A DNA stretch of 64,000 nt from assembly GCA_016871495.1 (NCBI GenBank), contig VHDF01000008.1:21488-85487 (forward strand). Reading direction: 5' to 3'. Shown in pieces: positions 54,701 through 61,100 of the stretch (its first letter is position 1; each line of letters starts with the position of its first letter). The DNA comes from Verrucomicrobiota bacterium. Its GTDB lineage: Bacteria; Verrucomicrobiota; Verrucomicrobiia; Limisphaerales; VHDF01. The notes beneath the pieces are model-generated. The model was not told the origin of the DNA, made no database searches, and saw only the letters and a list, made by a program, of their open reading frames with translations. The position numbers were made by a program, and so were the translations under genes.

Positions 54701-55011
54701 TCCGAGGAGGGTGCGTCAGTCGACTCCTCAGCCGAAAACTCAGCCGCATCAACGGCCAAGCTTCCGAAGATTTTCTCCAAGGATGCCGCTGGACTACCCG
54801 GAGCGATTTCACCTCCAATGACCGAAGGAACGGAAAGCGAAACGGCCTGCGAGGGGGGGATCGGCTGGTCCTGAGCGGGGATGAACTCAGCCGCTAATAG
54901 CCCAACCTCAGCCGAGAGAAGAACTCGAGGCTCCAGGATTTCCAACGAAATACTTCTTTGTGTTGGACCGGGCATCAATGACGTGGCCGAGATTGGAATC
55001 AAATTCCACAT
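36730..55011 (-). CDS. Giant LEPR-XLL/RTX/Calx-beta surface protein (6093 residues)
   Basis: An 18.3-kb gene with no interruption. Residues 26-32 read LEPRVLL, the LEPR-XLL motif found near the N-terminus of giant proteins of Planctomycetes and Verrucomicrobia; no ordinary signal peptide is seen. Residues about 130-330 are passenger-like (NESGVLAPGFSPG). About 380-3300 form long, weakly repeated beta-rich units (LSGTFKLTF, GKFLRVEATN types) containing an Asp-rich Ca-binding array at about 1775-1850. Then an RTX nonapeptide block (about 3320-3500), SdrD/Cna_B-like domains (about 3600-3700, 4360-4440, 4570-4670), at least five Calx-beta domains (about 3725-4270, 4675-4790), and many RTX arrays from about 4850 to 6045. 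RTX modules fold on binding calcium after export, usually by type I secretion; no such exporter is in the window. Likely an adhesin or matrix protein. Confidence 0.92.
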   Translation of the reverse strand: MWNLIPISATSLMPGPTQRSISLEILEPRVLLSAEVGLLAAEFIPAQDQPIPPSQAVSLSVPSVIGGEIAPGSPAASLEKIFGSLAVDAAEFSAEESTDAPSSDNPDSDALERPTKGADEGIFGSHDPKTDIDPIGPISIVASETQNSGPSSSMDRVGGGGIVAGGFHDGEVDPLDRGQVLQPRSDPPEALVFLTERLVETLRAANGPPQVQEGLQNQVRLLKDGEILKGSGQSSLNLINESGVLAPGFSPGVSNFSNFTQGVDGVLEVEINGWNATNAPVVYDQVIASGNASLNGKLTILLSGFTPVVGQTFSIVKWGGVRVGEFSKYFGTTIPGNNQLALVPEYDDLAKEVRLRVVNTQFVVPQVENALNDVANLVQNLLNVSLPGEKELGLIGRPIDDLINAKNAIQNTIANEIGSFVNSLPTQAQVTQKFEELDGETFGNFQVLVDSVLGHYSKPGDPIVFYSWDLKIIIKEVELTALLADGLNEVFDIVFGPGSKLTLENTVELDLTIGYDSAPGIPSPFVDFRSVTLRTKAIAEGLDPLQLIPPWLVGNPLVNVGMTGDVIFEAFLTFQVDPNLPANPALTSPGPGHWLAVNPPTLPTFDKFVTVKGSSLDATLVLNASLNDPVNLWAPFTFAKYEGVHTLRIVDPDLFDSVDPDLTLIIDGKLKVLNQELKGVFTLSKAGASTDIAIDADVSKLDLNIFMGGGQPIRILKATGQGNFLLKGNGDMAGEMALTIAPGNGPDLPNIDNLSGTFKLTFNKANTPISVPLPGNQSVLIPGGGPYYRIDGTNVALDLGIPDLVLRASKFTFEPNDATPANLADNERDVVVAVEGLSFDFVLPGNNKLVSVTNGAGVLLMTKVAGESGMVAQITSANVAVDIVGLAGLTGQFSVGLNDFNVPFSRQVKVLGTTKNLNLPKGKFLRVEATNAALSLLAGQMGDALTLSGNFAFERQEDPDLGKFVTIAFSNVSLPFLDGVDQQVLVLDQISGIFVSTDQGIAGEASVGNFTFGAPGVFSFTTNPNSVIGLQINTTTQAVNRTVMLGGQSVNLNVDIGPFIRFRMLRVNLTVADFDVITGDFGVERRQAVSGQEMLTVAARNVDFNLGPVEPFFDIRDGNGLFVINNGQFAGAAEVVVDVISIPFLVLDDGDPAPGIKLSFNFNNNALNAINQVFDFSGASFSGAPPAPPSPSFAPAREGAGRFALADDPPLPVPIPMGQVPLSIPAGDFFEVKGPLSIGFNAGGGAQKLSGVFTFTNVDANGQKFLGVKAEDLRLQIKAGTKEVISFREGAGQFAINQVGFGGKASLKFESGMIEVGGDIALEVNTTGGLFQATEGGYNIVLATPNYLKITVNGFIAVGPGAFNFNFTITVDFAANTVIFSEVGALPANFLVKVESDGDIILGPGLPDLPDFSSLGEGDLLPMVKQFINWLDQFRNSSVFDLQIPFTGGKNLGDVLDYANWFIANVYPKVASVELRPVAAYTDASGAPLPLAQLPLAGSYPAFSFSLQVGKYAAGSNEPVVIAMPAGAFANTAQLASNLHAKVSAATGGKVVARVNKNGQPVFALSDGEMQKHSTLVLTFTGANHPLQKMGFRTNQNAVEVERGAIGDMIQAIGGALLGVSPPPLDPNSKMVSFNATINKTLPLFNLPFKFGENLGLIAEASLNGSLSASAQLGLNLTVGFDFSAVEVPMILSSPLVPIPSNGRLSADAHFSVFLNGDTIGIPITLASADTAAFTRMEHLVNYVNQKFGEKNYLGQPLNKWIIARKAAQSIVFMALQEDLDGDGHFDKLNEDDNNNGKLDAGEDDDGDGRLDLNEDANNNKILDVGEDKDGDGILDSGEDLNGDGSFQNRLGVINLLVLVSLANDPAATEMGIGTDRINLGGFEFLGSAAKSSLKGLFIDNAEFSATLDINGPATGKVRIGFLDVDIKPGSGFQTSPDIGLSLKIKNGANGQTRFYIPELMNGLSSLDNLVADLEITGGFSAQLKLGIDPALGLILPSDANIGILVPDIKNLAYNPEPYAPGKTGLFLTYTGLNGVQNFSDIGFLQILQALRAIVSTLSEFEEFGFLSQEIPFIEISLADMLKWAEKIADVVDGVASGNPKSLQKMVGIFQQKIEELFHINGRNQNIFKILVEDTPSPVPTVVSGNVEALFNPAGERNGLKFKANGTGLANARIQIVGSTEASGGQALADWNAATKVLTIKIDSGATTADVILTKVNALGSPWTVSLTEGLGTGFVHRTAIKVHLNFTTGFGKTIPLQVNLQKLVSKIAGDNSPAAEILSQVTSFIHIEGDGLLTVGAYAGVVVDFGLDITNPKGIKPFIYDTTKASLKLEVLGTGLEFEASLGSVVGIFVRDGSVTLDADGDPDTEGKAELSIGFKDNNGDNRHYFNEDLFDPESFGITARAGLTADLPIFAPLESKPLGSDADADGNGYPDNHLVVDIPDLVRLFFPDQANNPTATVQVRGNHNDFIVSTSDLAKDKFKVALIHNPAVAPKANYDAGSNTLNLTLNSGVTTAQQMITAINSQAPTFTAVATADDDGQAATTTNNSTGKLAKTTISTPDFSQLFNNLDLCAILDASAGLFLDGLDSALKFIQDGLNDAVGDLDLPLIGDGLAGTANFIQDFREGLLADLRNAIAQNGGSAIETIKSALKQVIWNILGKPGADLLVDPATGVPLETFQQIDIELDCDNGLEVNLRLHKALFSLDTGDALNIDVGVPGFGLELDGSLQLQLAFDFKFGFGLNKKDGFYFVTSGTPSLPSVNINDVNSSAKSTGAELFLGFSITPKIAGSAQLFFLQLDVKDLGSFFRGGFEIDLKDPNNDGKLTWAELSSPGLDFGKVFVPKLGAEANVDLQAALSFGGNANFPRVLANFHLDWSWDLNEGQQGPNVSIDEIYLDLGSYISDFLGPVLGKIREFVQPADPILEMVTTPLPIISDLLGKPITFLDLAEAFGYLDPGTRKFIEVIKQVVDIIQLVGNYDGKSLLIPMGAFEMIADIGGGKPKVNPAGELFGNFQQDLESIQNANPGVGGTETSDTIGFMGKLDASVFHFPIWDNPAEIFGLFTGEAVRLIEVRLPTFKFEFTYVQKIPIYGPLYARFGGTVGAELTFGFGYDTFGIQKFISSAEKNVLDIFDGFYIIDFDEAGNERPEIRLYGEIFAGASINLGVAEAGVEGGVRVTVDFDLNDFNDDGRIRISELIALAEIDPLCLFNIHGKVDLFLRAFLRVDLLLFSIEAEWEFLTVTLFEFEFTCQLPVPASKSGSTLTLHIGDDADKRLALDTKDGAERFIVKHIADEAEGETVEVNWEGFVEEFKGIKKIYVKNAGEKNDYIDLRGTTSSVDIRLGEGSDTLLLGSGGGFVDGGTGNDTITGGGTGLEIRGGAGADTILVYGKARVYGDDGADKITGSDDDDTLDGGEGADTILSGAGNDVIEGGGGNDYIDAGLGNDIVKGGDGADEILAGDGDDVVRGGGGDDLILGGSGHDVLIGDNGNDQLFGHSGIDLLVGSTVKSWTPNWVSNTAQILASGVNLEDIGYQDDPVQSDDDFIIGGGNYDFLFGGRGDDFLFGGNFFVSGQSEVIEEDDNDFADGGTGNDQLFGDDAQGKTGDRDTGIAVRSVVWLDMNGNSIRDEGEQGVAGIMVQIFSQSDPSFADKTTTKEDGSFKFTGLDPDKYWLKFTTPYNTVTGKGLKLVTPNATGNENADSDAVPINAANPHIGLTPTFQLHVNQTLSTMSAGVIGEVVLAIAESSVDEGASATGAMPFSLSLSRAVQSSVSVRFRTFDATAKSTGVHKDFVAVDQIITFEPGERNKTVSVPILGDTMYEGRFEQFSVMLSQISFPNQDPVFFQNGGQASFTVIGTIVGDDAPPELSISDYVAEDKANKPAVENTPATFVVRLSNPSHDVVTVNWQTVDAAAFEASGQDHYASTGLDYLPGGGVLVFLPGEVEKSLKVTLLQDSVDEYEERFFVELYNAQKALLADKHGVGVIADDDGPVRAFLALDPIYQVDGLPNKTRVFEGGAAIFEVRLLNPSEKDVYVTYASNQGTAVSALPSLTMLLTQERPDFIFAPDPSALPKDQKLHFKPGETVKHLLVETLNQDLHPEGVETFFINLTAAENAVITRNHGIIEVVDNDSGLEGNHPISFAKTNFYVHEYEDFAEITLIKSAGVGAATAVFNTQDITATHLEDYEGGTYIVSFAPHEFVKTVAIRVGNFDDHKWEGTEKVALSMRGFTGKPASAAPFKATLHILDNENKPGVYLVESEVEVTEGNNVKVVFHLRSTDNLTDIKVFYKTVDLTAFDGLDYTGSTGSVVLFPEIDANYSYGQIEILVKNDVALEAPENFGLWLTGVEHAELLQTKGIATIRDDEQDEVKGYVFLDANGNGFFDFNERGLEGVIVAISDGDNNLFEFAETDHDGLYIAHASQGKLVIQVIESTLTIKDPSQTEKKFYSGFILTTDNDSQTINFLGGSGLELFEPVGYKTKGLRLGRVDNPEPVGRGGTDDTLFGGPGNDHIDAGAGDDHVVGGHWQTATNHWSPINQGVYDAKIRALDPLNPPPGQQYEWLRPLNGLIFDVKTAGMGNNATVSGQVWLKDGALPLIPYGGMNINLLDDKGNIVDTVKSSVAINGNYAFNGVFPGKYQLEFGLPPGYSTASAIDPDDFRSAVFDLNDTPANPDFSLNVTIEKGPQVPASDVVVFHKPVYSVGQADEDSLAVIKLVRGEATRREAVVLWTEELVGPNAAKENEHYKPIRRVVNFEIGQFERTLSIKILAAGEIEECKSVVLRLNLYTAPGEKLAQAPLYIKDVAGAIEDNDTIQAGDDWDLILGDSGYIPRHLHPGRFLQPAPDDPAPPPVLNPYNELIFSGGPGDDSIDGGRNIDRIFGQGGEDFITGGYGLDIIDAGLGNDFIAVSWGDDIIEGSFDRDILEGTRDAHHSVQRGAGPGGADLLHFDLPGINLDTTITFKGIEHLKLVGGVASNLFTLTNWSGSAEIFGFFGDDRILVDHNTDMKLKDGVGESLTLLSPVAKFILPEISTADASEDGPTKSLILANETSAPLSDMIGVSPAKTGLGFQQIGKYLNGHDRSSLTLGNGSLYVITGVESAHLVGGASDNVLDASGYSGDVTFQGKGGNDEMIGGKGDDVFVFTNADTGVDTVTGNGDGASAASDKGFDTLDFTALSHNLTVDVHILNVAREVWLGGPLSLIFGDEDIDALLGGSGDDLLIGNARDNVLLGGLGNDRLEGREGSETYRFDADLPWGVETIVENLGDPGRDVLDFSLTSGVAVNVDLNSLAPQPVGGLTLVLGAGGFEEIRGGDKNDTLKGNSESNTFYGGPGDDTLIGREGDDIFHPGAGFDTIGGGEGVDLLIESGNVHFVLNNANLFKSNGEIESLNSVEAAELKGGEGSNTFNLTGWSGSAKITGVGLGADQFLMQAAGDFKLLNLGASDVRVELDRAAVDGVADQAFELLGIERVELTGGATDDLMDASALSLNPQSQPRIMVTLKGGAGNDTLIGSPWADTLKGGEGDDVLSGGTGDDVLDGGAGTGDKIDIVKDAKLFVLVNNAIVIDDDPLTPESEFDQVAQVELIKVTGGPGDNVFDVTGWTNGPITIDGAGQIFGDTVKLEGDHDFTITDAGILLAGGAGQVVFTGIERALLTGGDGDNVLDARGYSGQAVLFGMNGNDVLYAGTGIHALAGGDGADTLVSGPGNSILHGGDGDDLYVFDADSALGLDVLADSGGTDTLDFGSTTTLGIALNLASNALQVVNAHLQLQLPGPAWVENVKGSQNNDSLTGNDLDNVLEGNKGVDTLNGGLGKDRLEGGDEADVLDGGGGDDFLVGAGGNDQLNGGLGNDIFEFDADDNLGSDFLADDGGLDTITFAKTESRSVTLNLGVFVPQPVTPNFTLQIIGPFIESVVGGAMADTLTGNNLNNFIMGGGGSDLLDGGLGIDIVRETRDADFVLTNTQLKIGSEVDTLVGFEQALLTGGSSNNTLDASGFAGRVVLSGLGGVDTLIGGSSNDILIGGDDADYLEGRGGFDILLGGKGNDFYLFNLSNMLGIDSILEADGEGVDTLVGFNPGQVNLANNGVQVISPNLSLVLSNLNVELLLLSLTP
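36880..40460 (-). other. C-terminal RTX arrays of the giant protein
   Basis: Repeated modules, each with a short spacer of the type LTGGSSNNTLDASGFAG followed by GG-G-D nonapeptides (GGAGNDTLIGS, GGEGDDVLSGG, GGLGNDIFEFDADD). The array ends shortly before the C-terminus (LSLVLSNLNVELLLLSLTP). Confidence 0.85.
44520..45040 (-). other. First RTX calcium-binding array of the giant protein
   Basis: Codes for tandem GGxGxDxLx nonapeptides (GGTGNDTITGG, GGEGADTILSGAGNDVIEGG, GDGDDVVRGGGGDDLI), separate from the C-terminal arrays. This block splits the protein into a beta-rich N-terminal half and a Calx-beta/RTX C-terminal half. Confidence 0.85.
49463..49690 (-). other. Asp-rich calcium-binding (thrombospondin type 3/EF-hand-like) array in the giant protein
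   Basis: Codes for repeats of the type DLDGDGHFDKLNEDDNNNGK, DDGDGRLDLNEDANNN and DKDGDGILDSGEDLNGDG at about residues 1775-1850, a regular DxDGDG ladder unlike the surrounding beta-rich sequence. Confidence 0.8.
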
Positions 55012-55176
55012 CCAAAGTCAAACCTCAAACCATTCAGCCCAAAAAAATTTCCTTCCTTCAAGACTTTGCTCGCTTTCCGTTGAGCCTTCGGATATAACCC
55101 TCGTGAAAATTCTGTAGGTTCGGCGATCGACGTTTCCATCGCACCAAACCGCGTCCCCTCACTATTCTTACCCTCG
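55012..55176. promoter_or_regulatory. Divergent promoter region between the two giant surface-protein genes
   Basis: The 165 bp separate two divergent starts, the giant gene (ATG at 55011, minus) and the 2116-residue gene (ATG at 55177, plus), so promoters for both must lie here or within the genes. It is AT-richer than its surroundings (CCCAAAAAAATTTCCTTCC). No convincing -35/-10 pair was found. Confidence 0.4.
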
Positions 55177-58100
55177 ATGAAGTCGATCGTTTTCCCCGTC
55201 TACCGGCTCCTAGTTCTGGTCCTGGTAATCTTCCAGGGCGCGATCTCGCTCCAGGCCATTATCATTTCCGCCATTGTGGATCGCACCATCGCCGAAGATG
55301 CCAACACCGGCGCCATTGCCTTTAACCTTACGAGTTTCGTCTCCCGAGCGCCCACGCTGAGCGGTGCTTCGAGTAATCCGGCGCTCGTCAATTCCGCCGG
55401 CATCGTTTTCGGAGGAACTGGAGGCAGTCGCACCGTCACCGTGACCCCCATTGCCAACGCGTTCGGAGTGACCAAGATTACCATCACCGCCGACGACCTC
55501 GGGTTTGGCACAGACACCGAAGTTTTCGTCCTCACGGTCACCGCAGTGAATGACCCGCCGACGATTTCCGCTACCCCCGACCAGACCACGAATGAGGACA
55601 CCGCATTGGGCCCATTGAACATCACCGTGGGAGATGTGGAGACGGCGGCAACTTCTTTGGACGTAACCGCAGTATCCCTCAACACCACCCTCATCCCCAA
55701 TTCAAGCATCGTTCTCGGTGGCAGCGGCGCCCTCCGAACCCTCACCCTTACCCCTGCCCTGAACCAGAGCGGCACAGCGGATATTCTGGTCACCGTATCC
55801 GACCGGACCGTTTCCGTCCAAGACCGTTTCGTGGTCACCGTCAATGCCGTGAACGACCCACCTTCCGTGGGCAGCATCGAAGACCAAACCATCAAAGAAG
55901 ACACCAGTACGGGGTTGATCGGGCTTTCCATCTCCGACCCGGAATCGCCCATCGGATCGCTGATCCTCACCGCCTCATCTTCGGACCCGGTTCTCTTCCC
56001 ATCGGGCAGCGTCGTATTTTTCACCACCACGGCATTGGGGCTGATCGCCACCCCTGCCGCGAACCAATTCGGAACGGCCATCATCACCGTGACGGCCAGC
56101 GATAGAGCAGCCTCTTCGAGCCGCTCTTTTACGATTGTGGTGAACAACGTCAACGACCCCCCAACCGTGACAGGGTTGTCCAGCCAAACAGGGAACGAAG
56201 ATACCCCTTTGGGCCCCATTGCTTTCACGATTAATGACCTCGAAACGCCCGCCAGCAGCTTGGTCTTGAGTGTGACTTCGGCCAATACCTCCGTCATTCA
56301 GAATTCCGGGATTGTTTTCGGCGGTTCGGGCACGAGCCGCACGCTGACGTTGACCCCGGTGCTCAATGCCTCCGGCTCATCCCTGATCACGGTCACCGTC
56401 AGCGACGGTAGCAACAGCAGAAGCCAGGAGTTCAATTATACTGTCAATGCCGTCAACGATCCACCGGTCATTACCCCCATTGCCGATCAATCCCTCAATG
56501 AAGACTCGAGCCTGGGCCCGGTCAGCTTTTCGGTCACGGATGTGGACTCTCCCGTCATCACCGTCACTCCAAGCTCGTCCAACCAAACCATCCTGCCTGA
56601 CAATAACATCAGCGTGACTCTCGCCAAAACGGGAGCCACCTTCACCCTCACGCCGGCCCTGAACCAAAATGGCGTCGTCAACGTCACCTTCACCGCGCGT
56701 GACGGGAGCGCATCAAGCACCGACACGTTCGTCGTGACCGTGAAACCGGTCAACGACGCTCCCACCATTTCCCGAACCGGCGATCAGACCACAAACGAAG
56801 ATACCGCGTTGGGACCGCTGACCTTTACCCTGACCGATTTGGAGACTCCCCTCGGAAGCTTGACCCTTACCGGCACCTCCAGCGATGGCGTGCTATTCCC
56901 GCCGTCCAGTTTCGTGTTTGGCGGGAGCGGCGGCACTCGAACTTTGCTCCTCACGCCGGCCCTCAATGCTTCCGGATCAGCGAACATCGTGCTCACCGTG
57001 GGCGATGGCACGACCACGGCCAGCACCGCCTTCAATGTGACCGTGAATCCGGTCAACGATCCACCCACGATTTCCAACATCGCCGATCAATCCATCAACG
57101 AAGACTCCAACACGGGCGCCCTTGCCTTCACCGTCAATGACATTGAAACCGCCGCCGCAAGCTTGACCCTTTCGGCCACGTCCAGCGATGGCGCTCTCGT
57201 TCCCCCGGCCAACATCGTCTTCGGTGGCTCCGGTTCCAGCCGCACGGTCACCGTCACGCCTGCCAGTGGTGCATTTGGTGTGGCCACGATCACGGTGACC
57301 GTCAGTGATGGAAGCGCTTCGGCGTCTGACTCTTTCGTCCTCTTGGTGGGATCCGTCAACGACTTGCCAACGATTTCGAATATTCCGGATCTATCGGTCA
57401 ACGAGGACACACCGACCGGGGTCATACCCTTCACGATCGGGGACGCCGAGACGCCCGCCAAAAGCCTCATCCTCAGCTTCATTTCCAGTTCGGCCACCCT
57501 CTTTCCTCCAGGCAGTGTCGTTTTCGGTGGTTCCGGGGCAAACCGCACCTTGACGGCGACACCCGCCTCCAATCAATCCGGCTCCGCCACCATCACGGTG
57601 AGTGTCAGCGACGGAATCGTGTCCGCCTCGGACTCCTTCCTGATCACGGTAAACCCCGTCAACGACCTCCCCGCGATTTCCAGCATTTCCGATCAAACGA
57701 TCGACGAGGACGCTTCCACCCCCACCCTCACGTTCTCCATCAGCGACGCTGAAGCGCCAGCGGCGAGCTTGACCGTCTCTGTCGGATCGAGCTCCAACAC
57801 ACTGTTCCCCCCCGGCAGTTTCACGCTCGGTGGTTCTGGATCAGAACGCACCCTTAAGGCCACTCCCACGTCCAATCAAAATGGCGCCGCCGTGCTGACC
57901 GTGTCCGTAAGCGATGGCACGGGCTCGGCCACCCGATCCTTCCAAATCACCGTGAACCCGGTGAATGACGCTCCCACGATTTCCAACATCCCGGATGCCC
58001 AGGTGCAAACCGGAAACAACAGCGGGGCCATCCCCTTCACGATCTCAGACGTCGAGACTCCGGCCGAGGATTTGATCCTGAGTGTGGACACCTCCAATCC

Positions 58101-61100
58101 GGCCTTGATTCCGGTTTCCGCCGTGGTCCTGGGAGGATCGGGCGTTTCCCGCACCGTCCTCGTCACGCCTCCCGGCAACAGCCCCGGAACCGCCATCGTC
58201 ACCGTCAAAGTCAGCGACGGCCAGTTGACCGGTTCGGACACTTTCACCATCAACGTGTCGGTCGGGGTGGTCGCGCCCAAATTGGTCGATGGCCCTGCCA
58301 GCCAGAACGTTCTCGCCGGTGAATCCATCACCTTGTTTGTCAACGCCACCGGCACAGCTCCACTCCAGTATCAATGGTTCTTCAACAACATCGAAATCCC
58401 GGGCGCGATCGAACCTGCTTACCTTGTGCGTTCAGCCCAGGCCCAGCAAGCGGGCCACTACACGGTCAAAGTCAGCAACAGCGCCGGCAGTGTGTCGAGT
58501 CCTCCCGCCACGATCAACGTGGTGTCATTGGATTTCGGCGACGCGCCTGACAAAGAACAGGGGGGAGCCTTCCCCACTTTGATAACCTCGAATGGAGCCC
58601 GTCACGGGCTCGTGCCGGGATTTCTGCTGGGAACGCGCGCCGATTCCGAAGCGAACGGACAACCCAACTCCTTGGCCACCGGGGACGACCTGGCCGGCAA
58701 TGGAAACGATGAGGACGGTGTGGAACTTCTCACCTCACCCCTCGTTCCCGGCCAAAGCGCCCAAATCAGAGTCACCCTAACCGACACGTCGAAAGAAGGT
58801 GGCCGCCTCGACGCGTGGGTGGACTTCAATGGCGATCAAACTTGGAGCGAGCCTGGTGAACGGATCTTCTCCGCCCAAACCCTGGCCGTCGGTGCCAACA
58901 TTCTCACTTTCCAAGTTCCCAAGGAGGCGAAGACCGGAGACGCCTTCACTCGATTCCGACTCAGCCGAAAAGGCGGGTTGGCTACCACAGGACTCGCTCA
59001 AGATGGCGAGGTGGAAGATCATCGGTTCGCCGTGGGAACCACGACAGAATTGAAATTGGACTTTGGCGATGCCCCCACCGTGCTAGCGGCCACCGTGGGC
59101 GGCGGTTACCCGACTCTGCTTTCCCAAAACGGCGCCCGACACGCCATCCTGGCGGGCTTCTTCCTCGGTAAATCGGTCGATCCCGAATCAGATGGGCAAC
59201 CGGCCAATGACGCCAAAGGCGATGATGCCAATCCTGCCTCAATCGACGACGAAGATGGTGTGGAATTCAAAACACCGATCGTGGCCGGCCAAACCGCCGA
59301 AATTCTCGTCATCGCTTCCAAACCAGGACGCCTTGATGCGTGGCTCGATTTCAACCGGAATAAAACCTGGGCCGATCAAGGCGAGCAGATTTTCAACAGC
59401 GCCATGCTCACGGCCGGCGCCAACAAGTTGTCGTTCAATGTTCCACCGAGTGCCCGTTCTGGATCCTCTTACGCCCGGTTCCGGTTCTCTTCCACCGGCA
59501 AGTTACGTTTCCTCGGACCCGCCCTCGACGGTGAAGTGGAGGACTACCGCGTGAGCCTCAAGAGCCAGGGCTGCGACCTGAGCAACAAAGGCGATGATTT
59601 CTGGGTGACCTTCCCCGGGAACTATAACCCTCATCCGTCCCCGAGTTCACCCGTGAGCCTTTGCATCGTCGGAGAACCCGGCACGACCGGCGAAGTCACT
59701 TTCAATCACCGGATCAACTTCAAACAGCCCTTCACCATCCCGGCCAGCATGTCGGTCAAGATCACCCTGCCCGCCGGGTCCGATCTCGGTGAGGACGTCG
59801 ACGTCGTCAGGAAAAAGGGCGTCCATATCGTCTCATCCGATCCGGTTGCGGTGTATGGATACAGCCATCGGAAGCATACCACGGACGGATTCCTGGCGCT
59901 GCCCTTGGGCGTGATCGGAACCGAATACATGGTCAGCGGCTATGGGAACGTGCACGAGGGAGTGAGCGCGCTCAACGGCACCCAATTCGCCATCGTGGCC
60001 ACCGAAGACGAGACACGAGTGATCATCACGCCCTCGACTTCCCTGCTCGGCTATCCCAAAGGCGAACCCTTCGAACTCATCCTGAACGAGGGCGACACTT
60101 ACCAGTTGCGAGATCCTCATGACGCCACTACGGATCTTTCCGGGACCCTGGTTTCGTCTGACAAGCCCATCGCGCTCTTCAGCGGACATCAATGCGCCAA
60201 TGTGGATTCCAAAACGGAAATGTTCTGCGATTATCTCGTTGAACAAACCGCTCCGCTCAATGCCTGGGCCAAGAGTTACGTCGTCACGCCCCTGGCCACA
60301 CGATCCGGAGGCGACACGGTCCGCATCCTGGCCGCCCAAGACAAGACCTCGGTATTCCTCAACGGCGCTCCCCTGGCGCAGCTCAACCGTGGGCAATCCA
60401 AAGTCATTCATCCCTCAGCCCCCGCGCGCATCGCCTCCGACAAACCCGTGCTCGTCTCCCAGTTCGCGAACAGCTCGGACGCGGACGACGTGGTCGACGC
60501 CGACCCCTTCATGATCCATGTTCCGGCGACGCAGTTCTTCTCGAAGGACCACATGATTTGCACCGCCGGAGCGCCCTTCGGCTCGCACTACATCAACATC
60601 GTCGCTCCCACGGGACTCGCCATCAAACTGAACGGGGCTCCGCTGGTGGCCGCCTTCGCCGCCATCCCCGGGAGCGGACTTTCCTGGGCACGAGTCGCGA
60701 TTCCCACCGGCGCCCACGCGATGGAAGCCACCTTGGATTTCGGAGTGATTGTCTATGGATGGGATCTCTACGATTCTTATGGATATCCGGGTGGACTTCA
60801 TTTCGGCGACCTCACTCCGCCCACCGTCACCTGTCCGGACGAAGTGATTGTCTCGGTGGGAACCGGCGTCGCCATCACGACCGGCCAGGTCGTCTGCGGA
60901 GCCCAGGTGCCGGATCTCCGTCCCAAGACCGAGGTCAAGGATAATTGTCCGTTGCCCACCGTGCGGGTGCTCAACCAAACGCCCAGCCCGGGAACATTCG
61001 TCGGCATCGGGGAGCACCTCATCGTGATGACGGCCACCGATGCAGCGGGAAACACCGCCACCTGCACCACCCTGCTCAAAGTGGTGGACACCGGAGCGCT

